Source: Lacrimispora xylanisolvens (GTDB lineage Bacteria; Bacillota; Clostridia; Lachnospirales; Lachnospiraceae). From it: DNA of 64,000 nt. Shown piece after piece: positions 45,469 to 54,949 of the stretch. The notes under the pieces were generated by a model, which saw nothing but the letters and a program-made list of their open reading frames with translations, ran no database searches and was not told the origin of the DNA. How positions within the stretch are numbered: position 1 is the stretch's first letter; every line of letters starts with the position of its first letter. The stretch is taken from assembly GCF_002934545.1 (NCBI RefSeq), contig NZ_PTJA01000001.1, positions 620,001 through 684,000 on the forward strand, in the 5' to 3' direction. The translations under genes were made by a program, and so were the position numbers.

Positions 45469-47403
45469 ATGAGAATGAAAATATCCAATTATATAGCCCA
45501 GAGGCTGGTGGAGCTTGGGATCTCCCAGGTGTTTACGGTAACAGGAGGAGGTGCCATGCATTTAAACGATGCATTGGGACATCAGGAAGGGCTTACCTGT
45601 CTCTATAACCATCATGAGCAGGCATGCGCCATTGCTGCCGAATCCTATGCCAGAATCAGGGGGCAGATTGCCGCTGTCTGTGTGACCACAGGCCCGGGGG
45701 GTACCAATGCCATAACCGGAGTTTTAGGCGGCTGGCTGGATTCCATTCCCATGCTGATTCTGTCAGGACAGGTTCGCTACGATACCACAGCCAGATGGTC
45801 CGGCGTGGGAATCCGTGCCATGGGAGATCAGGAATTTGACATTACAAAGGCAGTTGACTGCATGACCAAATACAGCGAGATGGTGATTGATCCCATGCGA
45901 ATCCGCTACTGTCTGGAAAAGGCAGTTTATCTTGCCTATTCCGGCCGTCCGGGACCTGCCTGGTTAGACATCCCTCTGAATGTGCAGGGCGCTTACGTAG
46001 AAACCGACGATCTCATTGGCTTTGATGCAAAAAATTATGAGAATGGTGGAGACGGCTGGGTTTCTGCCAGTGATGCCAGGATAACTGAGGACGAGAGCGG
46101 TCTTGGAGAAAAACGTCAGATACTGCCCCCTAAGCCCGATAAGAATGCAGTTCGTGAGGTCCTTTTAAAGATAAAATCAGCCTCCCGCCCCGTGATTAAT
46201 GCAGGGAATGGTATTCGCATCGGACAGGCCCATGACGCATTTATGCGTGTCGCAGAAAAGCTGGGAGTTCCTGTTGTAACCGGCTGGAACAGCCTGGACT
46301 GCATCTACGATGCCCACCCTCTTTATACCGGAAGAGGTGGTGGAATGGGAGACCGTCCCGGTAATTTTGCCATTCAAAACAGTGATCTGGTGCTTTCCCT
46401 GGCCAGCCGTTTAAGCATTCGTCAGGTTGGATATAATTTTGCAACCTGGGCCAGAGAAGCTTATGTGATTGTAAACGATATTGATCCCGAGGAATTAAAG
46501 AAACCATCGGTACATTCCGATATGCGGATTCATGCAGATGTGAAAGATCTGCTGGAAGTGATGGAAGATCTTCTGGATCACGAATTTATGGCAACCAGGG
46601 AAGATCCTCTCTTTCAAGGCGGAACAGGGATTGATTCCCTTACCTGGAATGAGACATGCCGTATGTGGAAAGAGACCTATCCGGTGGTACTTCCAAGGCA
46701 TTACAGCCAGGATGACCACAAGGAAGTAAACATTTATGCTTTTATAAAGGAACTGAGCTCCCGCCTTCCTGAGAACAGGATCACTGTGGTTGGCAATGGA
46801 TCAGCCTGTGTGGTAGGCGGTCATGCTTATGTGATAAAGCCCGGCCAGCGCTTTATTTCCAATTCTGCCGTAGCCTCCATGGGATATGATCTGCCTGCAG
46901 CCATCGGTATTTCCAAGGCCGATCAGGGAGAAGACATTATTCTGGTAACAGGAGACGGAAGTATCCAGATGAATCTGCAGGAACTGCAGACCATTATACA
47001 TCATCGCCTCCCCATTAAGATATTTGTAATCAATAACGGGGGTTATCATTCCATTCGCCAGACCCAGAAGAACTATTTTGGAGAACCGCTTGTGGGAATC
47101 GGAGATGACAGCAGAGATTTAAGCTTCCCCGATATGGAGAAACTTTCTGCTGCATACGGATATCCCTACGTCAGTGCCCGCCACAACAGTGAGATTGACC
47201 AGGCGCTTGTTCACACCCTGTCTTTAGACGGACCGGTGATTTGCGAAGTATTTGTCAGCAGAGATCAGAATTTTGAACCCAAATCTGCGGCAAAGCGGCT
47301 TCCTGATGGAACCATGGTTTCTCCTCCCTTAGAGGATTTGTCTCCGTTCCTTTCCGAGGAAGAGATGGACCGGAATATGATTATTCCCCGGATCAGGGAC
47401 TAG
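45469..47403 (+). CDS. Thiamine-diphosphate-dependent enzyme, acetolactate-synthase-like
   Basis: A 644-residue three-domain ThDP enzyme. The pyrimidine-binding domain has VTGGGAMHLNDAL and the catalytic E50 in YNHHEQACAIAAES. The central domain starts near residue 225. The diphosphate-binding motif GDG (495-497) is followed by the NN pair (522-523) at the normal 27-residue distance. It is about 80 residues longer than typical acetolactate synthases because of an acidic insertion around 180-215. Placed with an SDR, a sugar C-methyltransferase and a secondary-alcohol dehydrogenase, it is better read as a sugar-modifying enzyme than as a valine-pathway enzyme. YerE, which adds a two-carbon unit to a keto-sugar, is the known precedent. 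The substrate is inferred only. Confidence 0.8.
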   Translation: MRMKISNYIAQRLVELGISQVFTVTGGGAMHLNDALGHQEGLTCLYNHHEQACAIAAESYARIRGQIAAVCVTTGPGGTNAITGVLGGWLDSIPMLILSGQVRYDTTARWSGVGIRAMGDQEFDITKAVDCMTKYSEMVIDPMRIRYCLEKAVYLAYSGRPGPAWLDIPLNVQGAYVETDDLIGFDAKNYENGGDGWVSASDARITEDESGLGEKRQILPPKPDKNAVREVLLKIKSASRPVINAGNGIRIGQAHDAFMRVAEKLGVPVVTGWNSLDCIYDAHPLYTGRGGGMGDRPGNFAIQNSDLVLSLASRLSIRQVGYNFATWAREAYVIVNDIDPEELKKPSVHSDMRIHADVKDLLEVMEDLLDHEFMATREDPLFQGGTGIDSLTWNETCRMWKETYPVVLPRHYSQDDHKEVNIYAFIKELSSRLPENRITVVGNGSACVVGGHAYVIKPGQRFISNSAVASMGYDLPAAIGISKADQGEDIILVTGDGSIQMNLQELQTIIHHRLPIKIFVINNGGYHSIRQTQKNYFGEPLVGIGDDSRDLSFPDMEKLSAAYGYPYVSARHNSEIDQALVHTLSLDGPVICEVFVSRDQNFEPKSAAKRLPDGTMVSPPLEDLSPFLSEEEMDRNMIIPRIRD

Positions 47404-47427
47404 ATTTTTATACAGGGAGGAAATAAG

Positions 47428-48360
47428 GTGAACGTTGTTGTAACAGGAGCGACCAGCTTCCTGGGAAGAGCTGTGGCGAACCGCCTTTTAAAGCAGGGCA
47501 GCAGAGTATATGCGGTGGTTCGCCCCGGTTCGGGGAATTTAAGATATCTTCCGTCAAATCAGGACGGTCTGGTAATAATAGAACGGGAACTAGGTGAGCT
47601 TGATACACTGGATCAGGTAATTGATGAACCTTGTCAGGCCTTTTACCATTTTGGCTGGGATGGATCCGGAAGTGAAAACCGGATGAAACGGGAAGTCCAG
47701 CAGAAGAATGTGGTGGACGCTTTAAAAGCATTAGAGGGAGCCAGACGTTTAGGCTGCAGCCGTTTTCTCTTTAGCGGTTCTCAGGCGGAATACGGAATTC
47801 ACAAAGGATCCCTTTCTGAGGAAACCGAATGCAGCCCGGTTTCTGAATACGGAAAGGCAAAGCTGGACTTTTTAAAACAGGCAACAAAAAAGACGAACCA
47901 GTGGCAGCAGGAAGGGATATCTTCCATGGAGTATATCCATGCGCGGATTTTCAGCGTGTACGGACCGGGAGATCATCCCTGGTCTCTGGTGGAAAGCTGT
48001 TTAAGGGCATTCGGAAAAGGAGAATACATTTCTCTTGGGGAATGCACCCAAATGTGGAATTTTTTATATCTGGAGGATTGTGTCCGGGCGCTGATACTTT
48101 TAATGGAACAGGAAAAAGAATCGGTTTCCGGAATTTATAATGTAGCAGCGCCGGAACGGGAAACAAAGCCCTTGCGGGAATACATACGGCAGATGTATGA
48201 AACCATGGGATTCCATGGCAGCTACAGCTATGGAAGAAGACGTCCCAATGCAGAGGGGCTTGCAAATCTGATTCCGGACATTAGTAAGCTGGAGAAAAAT
48301 ACGGGATTTTCCCCTCTTGTAAGCTTTTCTGAGGGAGTAAAGAAGACCTGCGGCTATTAA
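47428..48360 (+). CDS. Extended-SDR NAD-dependent epimerase/dehydratase-like protein
   Basis: A 310-residue Rossmann enzyme starting at GTG 47428 after GGGAGG. The nucleotide-binding motif is VTGATSFLG, the active-site serine region is FSGSQAEYG, and the Tyr/Lys pair lies in SEYGKAKLD. This is an extended SDR as used on NDP-sugars for epimerisation, dehydration or 4-keto reduction. It is shorter than NDP-glucose 4,6-dehydratases and lacks their DxxD/E catalytic context, so reductase or epimerase is more likely. It follows the ThDP gene by 24 bases and precedes the C-methyltransferase. Confidence 0.8.
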   Translation: MNVVVTGATSFLGRAVANRLLKQGSRVYAVVRPGSGNLRYLPSNQDGLVIIERELGELDTLDQVIDEPCQAFYHFGWDGSGSENRMKREVQQKNVVDALKALEGARRLGCSRFLFSGSQAEYGIHKGSLSEETECSPVSEYGKAKLDFLKQATKKTNQWQQEGISSMEYIHARIFSVYGPGDHPWSLVESCLRAFGKGEYISLGECTQMWNFLYLEDCVRALILLMEQEKESVSGIYNVAAPERETKPLREYIRQMYETMGFHGSYSYGRRRPNAEGLANLIPDISKLEKNTGFSPLVSFSEGVKKTCGY

Positions 48361-48391
48361 AAAGGGATTGACACGGAGGAGATTTTGTGGT

Positions 48392-49582
48392 ATGAGAGAT
48401 AGGATTTGTATTGTATGCGGACAGGAACTTGACGGGCAGCCTTTGATGACACTGGATCGCATGCCGGCATCTGCCCAGGATATCCCGGGTATGGAAGATC
48501 TGGCAGAAGACAAAGGAATCAGTTTAAATCTGCATCAGTGCAGCTGCTGCGGTCTGGTTCAGTTTGATTGTGAACCTGTGCCATATTATAAGGACGTTAT
48601 CCGGTCAGGCGGATTCAGCACCACTATGGTGGAGCTAAGAAAACGCCAGTACCGGCATTTTATTGATTTCTGCCATCTGGAAGGGAAGAAGTTAATTGAG
48701 GCCGGCTGCGGTCAGGGAGAATTTCTTTCGGTTCTTTCCCAGTTTCCCGTTACTTCATGCGGGATTGAGCACAGGGAGAGCCTGGTTTTACTTGGAAAAG
48801 AAAAGGGACTGAACGTCTGGAAGCAGTTTGCGGGGAAGGGGGAGATCCTTACGTCTCCCGATGGAAGCACCAGTGGCCCTTATGATGGATTTTTGTCCTT
48901 TAACTATCTGGAACATCAGCCGGATCCGGTGGGTATGCTTCGCTGCATCGCGGATAATTTAACAGATGATGGCGTGGGACTGATTACCGTACCCAGCCTT
49001 GAGTATATTCTGGAATACGATGGCTACTACGAACTGATCCGGGATCATATCGCTTACTATACCTTTGACACCCTTCGTTTTGCAGCAGACCAGGCTGGTT
49101 TCGAAGTGCTTGAAGAGGAGATGGTAAACCGGGATACCTTATCCGTCATTGTCAGAAAGAAAAAGACTGTAAAAGAGAATGGGGGAAGGAAAAATCCCGA
49201 AAAACTGGATGTCTCAGGTCTGCTTAAAAGCCGGGTGATCATCGATGAGGAACTGAAACGTCTGGTTGATGAGTTAGAGTCAGAAGGAAAGAATCTTGGG
49301 ATCTGGGGAGCCAGCCATCAGGGATTTACCCTGGCATCCACAACGGTGATCGGGGATTTTGCCAGATATATCATTGATTCAGCACCCTTTAAGCAGGGAC
49401 GGTTTGCACCTGCGTCCCATTTGCCTATCGTGGCACCGGATCATTTCCTTACGGACCCGGTAGATGCCATTTTAATCGTGGCGCCAGGCTATACAGAAGA
49501 GATCGCTAAATCCATTGTGGAAAAATTTGGACGGAATGTGGAGATTTTAGCGTTGAAATCCAATCATTTGGAAAGGATATAA
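48392..49582 (+). CDS. Sugar C-methyltransferase with N-terminal zinc-binding domain
   Basis: A 396-residue three-domain protein. The zinc-binding domain (Methyltransf_13) has CIVCGQ, LDRMPASAQDI and HQCSCCGLVQFD. The SAM domain has LIEAGCGQGEFL and FLSFNYLEHQPDP. The C-terminal Methyltransf_14 domain has LGIWGASHQGFTLA and ILIVAPGYTEEI. This architecture is that of TylC3/NovU-type enzymes that put a methyl group on a carbon next to a keto group of an NDP-sugar. I start at ATG 48392, nine bases after GGAGGAG; the TTG at 48368 lies before that site. It implies that a keto-sugar nucleotide is an intermediate in the pathway. Confidence 0.88.
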   Translation: MRDRICIVCGQELDGQPLMTLDRMPASAQDIPGMEDLAEDKGISLNLHQCSCCGLVQFDCEPVPYYKDVIRSGGFSTTMVELRKRQYRHFIDFCHLEGKKLIEAGCGQGEFLSVLSQFPVTSCGIEHRESLVLLGKEKGLNVWKQFAGKGEILTSPDGSTSGPYDGFLSFNYLEHQPDPVGMLRCIADNLTDDGVGLITVPSLEYILEYDGYYELIRDHIAYYTFDTLRFAADQAGFEVLEEEMVNRDTLSVIVRKKKTVKENGGRKNPEKLDVSGLLKSRVIIDEELKRLVDELESEGKNLGIWGASHQGFTLASTTVIGDFARYIIDSAPFKQGRFAPASHLPIVAPDHFLTDPVDAILIVAPGYTEEIAKSIVEKFGRNVEILALKSNHLERI

Positions 49583-49591
49583 GAAAAAAGT

Positions 49592-50659
49592 ATGAAAGCA
49601 TTTGTTTTAGTTGAACCAGGAGTAGTGGGCTGGCATGATGCGCCAGAGCCCCAGCTTACGCCTTATGGGGCGATTCTTCGACCTGTAGCTGTAACACCCT
49701 GCTCCTCAGACGTTCATACCGTATACGGCGGAGGCTCAAGAAAAGCTCCGAATCTTATTTTAGGCCATGAATGTGTGGCAGAGGTTTTAGAAACAGGAGA
49801 TCTGGTAAAAGATTTTAAGCCTGGAGAAATTGTTGCGGTTCCTGCCATAACACCCGACTGGAGAGCCATGGGCATTCAGGAAGGGAATTATAAGCATGCA
49901 TCTGCTCCGTTTTCCGGTCATCAGTTGGGCAGATCCATACCCGGCGTATTTGCGGAACGGTTTCTCATCCCAGATGCGGATACCACACTGGCTAAGATTC
50001 CTGAGGGAGTTACTCTGGAACAGGCTCTGATGTGTGTGGACGTTGTGACTACCGGTTTTACCGGAGCGGAATATGCAGATATTCAGTTTGGCGATACGGT
50101 AGTGGTTATGGGAATTGGCCCCATCGGTCTGATGGCTATTGAGGGTGCCAGACATTTGGGGGCAGCCCGGATCATTGCAGTGGGAACAAGACCTGTCTGT
50201 ACCAGCCTTGCCCTGGAATATGGGGCAACTGAGGTTTTAAGCTATAAAAACGGCAATATCGTTGATCAGGTGATGGAACGGACCGGCGGTCTGGGCGCTG
50301 ATGGCGTTATCATCTGCGGAGGCGGTGATGAGGTATTTACCCAGGCTGTTGATATGGCCAGATACGGAATCGGAACTATTTCCAATGTGAATTATTTTGG
50401 CGGTACCGGAAACCTTGGTTTCCCTAAATTTTCAGGGGGCAGGGGAATGGCCGGAAAAACCATTCATACGGAACTGGCAAAAGGCGGAAGAATCCGGATT
50501 GAACGCCTTTTAAAGATGATACAGTACGGCAGAATTAATCCCCAGAAGCTGGTGACCCATCACCTGCATGGACTGGATGAAGTGGAGACTGCGCTCCAGA
50601 TGATGAAAGAAAAACCTGCAGATTTAGTAAAGGTGATGGTTAAGACAGATGGGAAGTGA
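49592..50659 (+). CDS. Zinc-dependent secondary-alcohol dehydrogenase, NADP-type
   Basis: A 355-residue medium-chain dehydrogenase strikingly like Thermoanaerobacter secondary-alcohol dehydrogenase. The catalytic zinc ligands fall at the same positions: C37 (VTPCSSD), H59 (LILGHE) and D150 (MCVDVVTTGF). The coenzyme loop G198-T199-R200 before PVC corresponds to the Gly-Ser-Arg loop that binds the NADP phosphate. The Rossmann motif is MGIGPIGLMA. It reduces ketones to secondary alcohols in this family. Found in a surface-sugar operon rather than a fermentation context, it may reduce a ketone side chain introduced by the ThDP enzyme. It starts ten bases after the preceding stop. Confidence 0.88.
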   Translation: MKAFVLVEPGVVGWHDAPEPQLTPYGAILRPVAVTPCSSDVHTVYGGGSRKAPNLILGHECVAEVLETGDLVKDFKPGEIVAVPAITPDWRAMGIQEGNYKHASAPFSGHQLGRSIPGVFAERFLIPDADTTLAKIPEGVTLEQALMCVDVVTTGFTGAEYADIQFGDTVVVMGIGPIGLMAIEGARHLGAARIIAVGTRPVCTSLALEYGATEVLSYKNGNIVDQVMERTGGLGADGVIICGGGDEVFTQAVDMARYGIGTISNVNYFGGTGNLGFPKFSGGRGMAGKTIHTELAKGGRIRIERLLKMIQYGRINPQKLVTHHLHGLDEVETALQMMKEKPADLVKVMVKTDGK

Positions 50660-50663
50660 ACAG

Positions 50664-51671
50664 ATGAAAACAATAAGCATTGTAGTTCCCTGTTATAATG
50701 AGGAAGAAAACGTAGAAGCCATGTATCAGGCCATATCAGGCGTTTTTAAAAGGGAATTAAACAAATACCGTTATGAACTGATTTTTATTGATAATGATTC
50801 CGCGGACAGAACCAGAGAGATCATACGTAATTTATGCTCAAAGGACCAGGGGGTAAAGGGAATCTTTAATGCGAAAAATTTTGGTCAGTTCAACTCCCCA
50901 TACTATGCCATGCTTCAGTCTGACGGCGACTGTACGATTTTGATGGCAGCAGATTTTCAGGATCCGGTGGAGATGATCCCCAGATACGTAAAGGAATGGG
51001 AAGACGGCTATAAAATCGTAATCGGAATTAAAAAGTCCAGCAAAGAAAGTAAGATCATGTACTGGCTGAGAAGCTGTTACTATAAGATGATTAAAAAACT
51101 GTCCGATGTGGAGCAGATCGAACATTTTACCGGATTCGGACTTTATGATAAGACATTTATTCATGTTTTAAGACAGCTTGATGATCCCACTCCGTTTCTT
51201 CGGGGAATCGTGGCTGAACTTGGTTTCAGAAGAAAAGAAATTCCTTACGAGCAGCCCAAACGGCGGGCAGGAAAAACCAGCAATAACTTTTATAAGCTCT
51301 ATGATGCAGCCATGTTAAGCATTACTTCCTACACAAAGGTCGGACTTCGTCTGGCGACGATTTTTGGAAGTATCTGCTCCTTCGCCAGCATGATGGTAGC
51401 TCTTGTTTATCTAATTTTAAAGCTGATTTACTGGGACCGTTTCCCTGCTGGAATGGCGCCTCTCCTGATTGGCATGTGCTTTTTAGGATCCGTTCAGATA
51501 TTTTTTATCGGTCTTGTAGGGGAGTATATTCTTTCCATCAATGCCCGCATAATGAAACGTCCACTTGTGATTGAAGAAGAGCGGATTAATTTTACCTGCG
51601 ATGCACAGGAAGATACAGATGAGGATCTGCTTCTTATGGCAGCCTCCATGGAGGATGGGAAACAGAGATGA
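50664..51671 (+). CDS. GT2 glycosyltransferase of the GtrB/DPM-synthase type with two C-terminal membrane helices
   Basis: A 335-residue enzyme from ATG 50664 (GGGAAG seven bases upstream; the ATG at 50649 overlaps the previous gene and has a weaker site). It starts TISIVVPCYNEEENV, has FIDNDSADRTREII, and the metal site MAADFQDPVEMI. Two hydrophobic segments at about residues 235-260 and 270-295 end with LVGEYILSINARIMKRP, as in GtrB. It should charge undecaprenyl phosphate with a sugar. Its stop overlaps the next start by four bases. Confidence 0.88.
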   Translation: MKTISIVVPCYNEEENVEAMYQAISGVFKRELNKYRYELIFIDNDSADRTREIIRNLCSKDQGVKGIFNAKNFGQFNSPYYAMLQSDGDCTILMAADFQDPVEMIPRYVKEWEDGYKIVIGIKKSSKESKIMYWLRSCYYKMIKKLSDVEQIEHFTGFGLYDKTFIHVLRQLDDPTPFLRGIVAELGFRRKEIPYEQPKRRAGKTSNNFYKLYDAAMLSITSYTKVGLRLATIFGSICSFASMMVALVYLILKLIYWDRFPAGMAPLLIGMCFLGSVQIFFIGLVGEYILSINARIMKRPLVIEEERINFTCDAQEDTDEDLLLMAASMEDGKQR

Positions 51672-53860
51672 AATATAAGATAGATGTTATGAGAATCCGG
51701 GACAATTCCATCGTATTAAACGGCTGGGTGATCGGAAAAACTCCGGAAGAAGAGGTACAGTTCCAGGTGCTTGATGAGCAGGATACCCCTGTGGAATTCA
51801 AATACGTACCGGTACGCAGAGACGATGTAAGCCAGATTTATTTTAAGAAGACAGTTGAGAAAGATCTTGGATTTGATATCCGGATTCCTTATGTGAGGGA
51901 CAGTAAAAAAGACCGGACTCTGGTGATTCAATGTGAAAACAAGTCAGTGGCGGTAAAGCTGAATGCAGATATTATTGAAAAGCAGAACAGCTCTTCCCAC
52001 AAAAAGTCAGCAAAATTAAAGAGCATGATGAATAAGCAGACCCTGCAGTCTGCCATGGATTTTCTTATGGAAAACGGGCTCAAAGCTTTCGTGATTAAAT
52101 CCAGACATAAACTTCAGGGCATTGACAGCGATTACGATTATCCGGAATGGGTCTCCCTTACAAAAACAACGGAGGAAGAACTGGCACAGCAGAGAGAGAC
52201 CGTATTTGACTATATGCCAAAACTTTCCGTTGTCATACCTGCTTACAAAACACCGGAACGTTTTCTTTCTGCAATGCTTGATTCCCTTCTTGCCCAGACC
52301 TATACAAACTGGGAGGTCTGTGTGGCTGACGGAAGTCCCAGGGGAGAGGGTGTGGAGCGGGTATTAAAGCGCTACGCCATGAAGGATGAAAGGTTCCGTT
52401 ATGTGATACTGGGAGAAAACAAGGGCATTTCCGGCAATACCAATGCTGCCATTGAGATGGCTACCGGTGATTTCATTGTCCTCGCAGATCATGACGATAC
52501 TCTGGCGCCTGATGCACTGTTTGAATGTGTAAAGGCCATTAATCAGGATCCTGAGATTGATGTGGTTTATACCGATGAAGATAAACTTGATATCGACGGA
52601 GGGGAATTGTTTGAGCCTCATTTCAAACCTGACTTCAATCCGGATTTATTAACCAGTGTCAACTATATCTGCCATTTGTTTGTGGTAAATCATGAACTGC
52701 TTCTGGAAGTAGGATTATTTAAGGAAGAATTTGACGGAGCTCAGGATTATGATTTTATTTTACGGTGTACAGAGAAGGCAAGGAAAATCTGTCATATTCC
52801 AAAAGCGCTTTACCACTGGCGGTGCCATCAGGATTCAACAGCCAGTAATCCGGAAAGCAAGCTTTATGCTTTTGAAGCCGGTGCCAGAGCTGTGAAAGCC
52901 CATTATGACCGGTTGGGAATCCCTGTGAAGTCTGTTGAAAAGGGGATAGACTACGGCATCTACCACACAACATTTGAAATTACCGGAGATCCTCTGGTAT
53001 CTGTGATTATTCCAAACAAGGACCACAGTGCAGACCTGGATCTATGCATGCGTTCCCTGATTGAAAAATCAACTTATAAAAATCTGGAATTCATTGTAGT
53101 GGAAAATAACAGCGCGGATCCGGCAACATTTGCCTACTATGAAAAGATTCAGAAGGAATTTGAATTTGTTCATGTTGTAACCTGGGAAAGAGAATTCAAT
53201 TATTCTGCCATTAATAATTTTGGTGTTACCTTTGCAAAGGGAGAGTACCTTTTGTTTTTAAATAACGATACGGAGCTGATCAATCCCGAGAGTATGGAAG
53301 AGATGTTAGGATACTGCCAGAGAGAGGATGTAGGAATTACGGGAGTGAGGCTTCTGTATTCCGATGATACCATTCAGCATGCCGGAGTCGTTGTGGGATT
53401 CGGCGGAATTGCAGGCCACACCTTTATCGGTCTTCATAAAGCGGAGAGCAGCTATTTCAACCAGGCCATGTGCGCAAGAAATTACAGTGCAGTTACCGCA
53501 GCCTGTATGATGAGCAAGCGATCCCTGTTTGATCAGGTGGGAGGATTTTCCGAAGATCTGGCAGTTGCATTTAATGACATTGATTACTGTATGAAGATTC
53601 GTTCCTTAAATAAACTGGTTGTTTACGTACCTTATGCCCTGTTCTATCATTATGAGTCAAAGTCCAGAGGACTGGAGGACACACCAGAAAAGGTGGAACG
53701 CTTCAACAGGGAGATTAAGAAATTTTCAGAAAAATGGCCGGATATTTTACGGGACGGTGATCCCTACTATAACCCCAATTTAACTCTTCGCAAATCCAAT
53801 TTTGCACTGAGGGATTTGAAGAAAGAAAAAATAGGGGAACCCTATCAGTTAGAGGTTTAA
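51668..53860 (+). CDS. Double GT2 glycosyltransferase with extra N-terminal domain
   Basis: A 730-residue protein with two GT-A units: residues ~185-410 (LSVVIPAYKTPERF, ADHDDTLAPDAL, the GAQDYDFILRC acceptor motif) and ~440-700 (VSVIIPNKDHSADL, FLNNDTELINPES, AFNDIDYCMKI). Residues 1-110 form a separate beta-rich domain (VLNGWVIGKTPEEEVQFQVL) found ahead of transferases that build rhamnose-rich or wall glycans. The start ATG overlaps the preceding stop. It can add at least two residues per cycle. The donor sugars are not known. Confidence 0.85.
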   Translation: MKYKIDVMRIRDNSIVLNGWVIGKTPEEEVQFQVLDEQDTPVEFKYVPVRRDDVSQIYFKKTVEKDLGFDIRIPYVRDSKKDRTLVIQCENKSVAVKLNADIIEKQNSSSHKKSAKLKSMMNKQTLQSAMDFLMENGLKAFVIKSRHKLQGIDSDYDYPEWVSLTKTTEEELAQQRETVFDYMPKLSVVIPAYKTPERFLSAMLDSLLAQTYTNWEVCVADGSPRGEGVERVLKRYAMKDERFRYVILGENKGISGNTNAAIEMATGDFIVLADHDDTLAPDALFECVKAINQDPEIDVVYTDEDKLDIDGGELFEPHFKPDFNPDLLTSVNYICHLFVVNHELLLEVGLFKEEFDGAQDYDFILRCTEKARKICHIPKALYHWRCHQDSTASNPESKLYAFEAGARAVKAHYDRLGIPVKSVEKGIDYGIYHTTFEITGDPLVSVIIPNKDHSADLDLCMRSLIEKSTYKNLEFIVVENNSADPATFAYYEKIQKEFEFVHVVTWEREFNYSAINNFGVTFAKGEYLLFLNNDTELINPESMEEMLGYCQREDVGITGVRLLYSDDTIQHAGVVVGFGGIAGHTFIGLHKAESSYFNQAMCARNYSAVTAACMMSKRSLFDQVGGFSEDLAVAFNDIDYCMKIRSLNKLVVYVPYALFYHYESKSRGLEDTPEKVERFNREIKKFSEKWPDILRDGDPYYNPNLTLRKSNFALRDLKKEKIGEPYQLEV

Positions 53861-53861
53861 A

Positions 53862-54851
53862 ATGCAAAAGAAAGTAACAATCATTATTCCCAATTATAAC
53901 GGATTAAAATTTATGGAACCCTGTTTTAAGGCCTTAAGAGCTCAAAGTGATCAGAACTTTGAGCTTCTTGTGGTGGATAACGGCTCCACTGACGGCAGTG
54001 TAAAATGGCTGGAAGACCATCAGATTCCGTCCATATTTTTAGAAGAGAATACGGGATTTTCCGGTGCTGTCAATATCGGAATACGGGAATCCGTGACCCC
54101 CTATGTCATACTGCTAAACAATGATACAGAGCCTCAGCCGGATTACGTAAAAGAGATGGTAAAAGCCATCCAGCGTTCTCCTAAGATATTCTCCGTCAGC
54201 AGTAAGATGATTCAGCTTTACCATAAAGATCTGATGGATGATGCCGGAGATATGTACAGCGTATTGGGCTGGGCCTATCAACGGGGGGTGGGACAAAAAA
54301 GCAGCGGGTATAAAAAAGCCTGCCGTGTATTTTCTGCCTGTGCCGGCGCTGCCATTTACCGGAGAGAAGTTTTTGATAAGATCGGAGGCTTTGATGAGGA
54401 CCATTTCGCATATTTGGAAGATATCGATGTGGGATACCGGGCGAAGATCTGCGGTTATGAGAACTGGTACTGCCCCAAAGCTGTGGTATATCATGTGGGG
54501 AGCGGAACCAGTGGTTCCAAATACAATTCCTTTAAAGTAAAACTGGCTGCAAGAAACAATCTTTATCTGAATTATAAAAATATGCCTTTCCTCCAGTTAA
54601 TCCTGAATTCTCTCCCCATTCTGGCGGGAATGGCAGTAAAATATATGTTTTTCCGTCGGATTGGCTTCGCTTCTGATTATATCGAAGGAGTGAAGGAAGG
54701 GCTGAAAACTTTGAAAAAAACAAAGAAAGTCAGGTTTCAAATGTCCCGCCTTGGTAATTATATAAGAATTGAGGTAGAGCTGATATTGGGCACATTTCTC
54801 TATGTTTGGGAATTTATGAAAAGGAAACTAAAAATTGACAGGTCAATTTAA
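53862..54851 (+). CDS. GT2 glycosyltransferase, rhamnosyltransferase-like
   Basis: A 329-residue enzyme. VTIIIPNYNGLKFME starts the GT-A fold, with LLVVDNGSTDGSVKWL, NNDTEPQPDYV as metal site, and GGFDEDHFAYLEDIDVGYRA as the acceptor/catalytic segment. A hydrophobic helix follows at ~245-262, then a basic membrane-proximal tail. Enzymes with this exact order often transfer rhamnose, but that is only a trend. It is separated from the preceding gene by one base. Confidence 0.85.
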   Translation: MQKKVTIIIPNYNGLKFMEPCFKALRAQSDQNFELLVVDNGSTDGSVKWLEDHQIPSIFLEENTGFSGAVNIGIRESVTPYVILLNNDTEPQPDYVKEMVKAIQRSPKIFSVSSKMIQLYHKDLMDDAGDMYSVLGWAYQRGVGQKSSGYKKACRVFSACAGAAIYRREVFDKIGGFDEDHFAYLEDIDVGYRAKICGYENWYCPKAVVYHVGSGTSGSKYNSFKVKLAARNNLYLNYKNMPFLQLILNSLPILAGMAVKYMFFRRIGFASDYIEGVKEGLKTLKKTKKVRFQMSRLGNYIRIEVELILGTFLYVWEFMKRKLKIDRSI

Positions 54852-54863
54852 GAATATTTTAAT
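54835..54863 (+). promoter_or_regulatory. Possible internal promoter before the second initiating transferase
   Basis: TTGACA (54835-54840), 17 bases, TTTAAT (54858-54863), overlapping the end of the GT2 gene. A TATAAT at 54886-54891 is an alternative -10 with a poor -35. The 98-base gap is the longest within this operon. Confidence 0.45.
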
Positions 54864-54949
54864 GGCATCATATTGACATATCATGTATAATAAACGGGAA
54901 ATTATCATGGAAGAGTATGGAGTCATGCAAGTAGGAAGGTTTTGCTGCT

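Noticed and set aside
45469-47403. Acetolactate synthase of valine/leucine synthesis
   Set aside because: No ilvN, ilvC or ilvD gene adjoins it, an insertion lengthens the protein, and all neighbours act on sugars or ketones.
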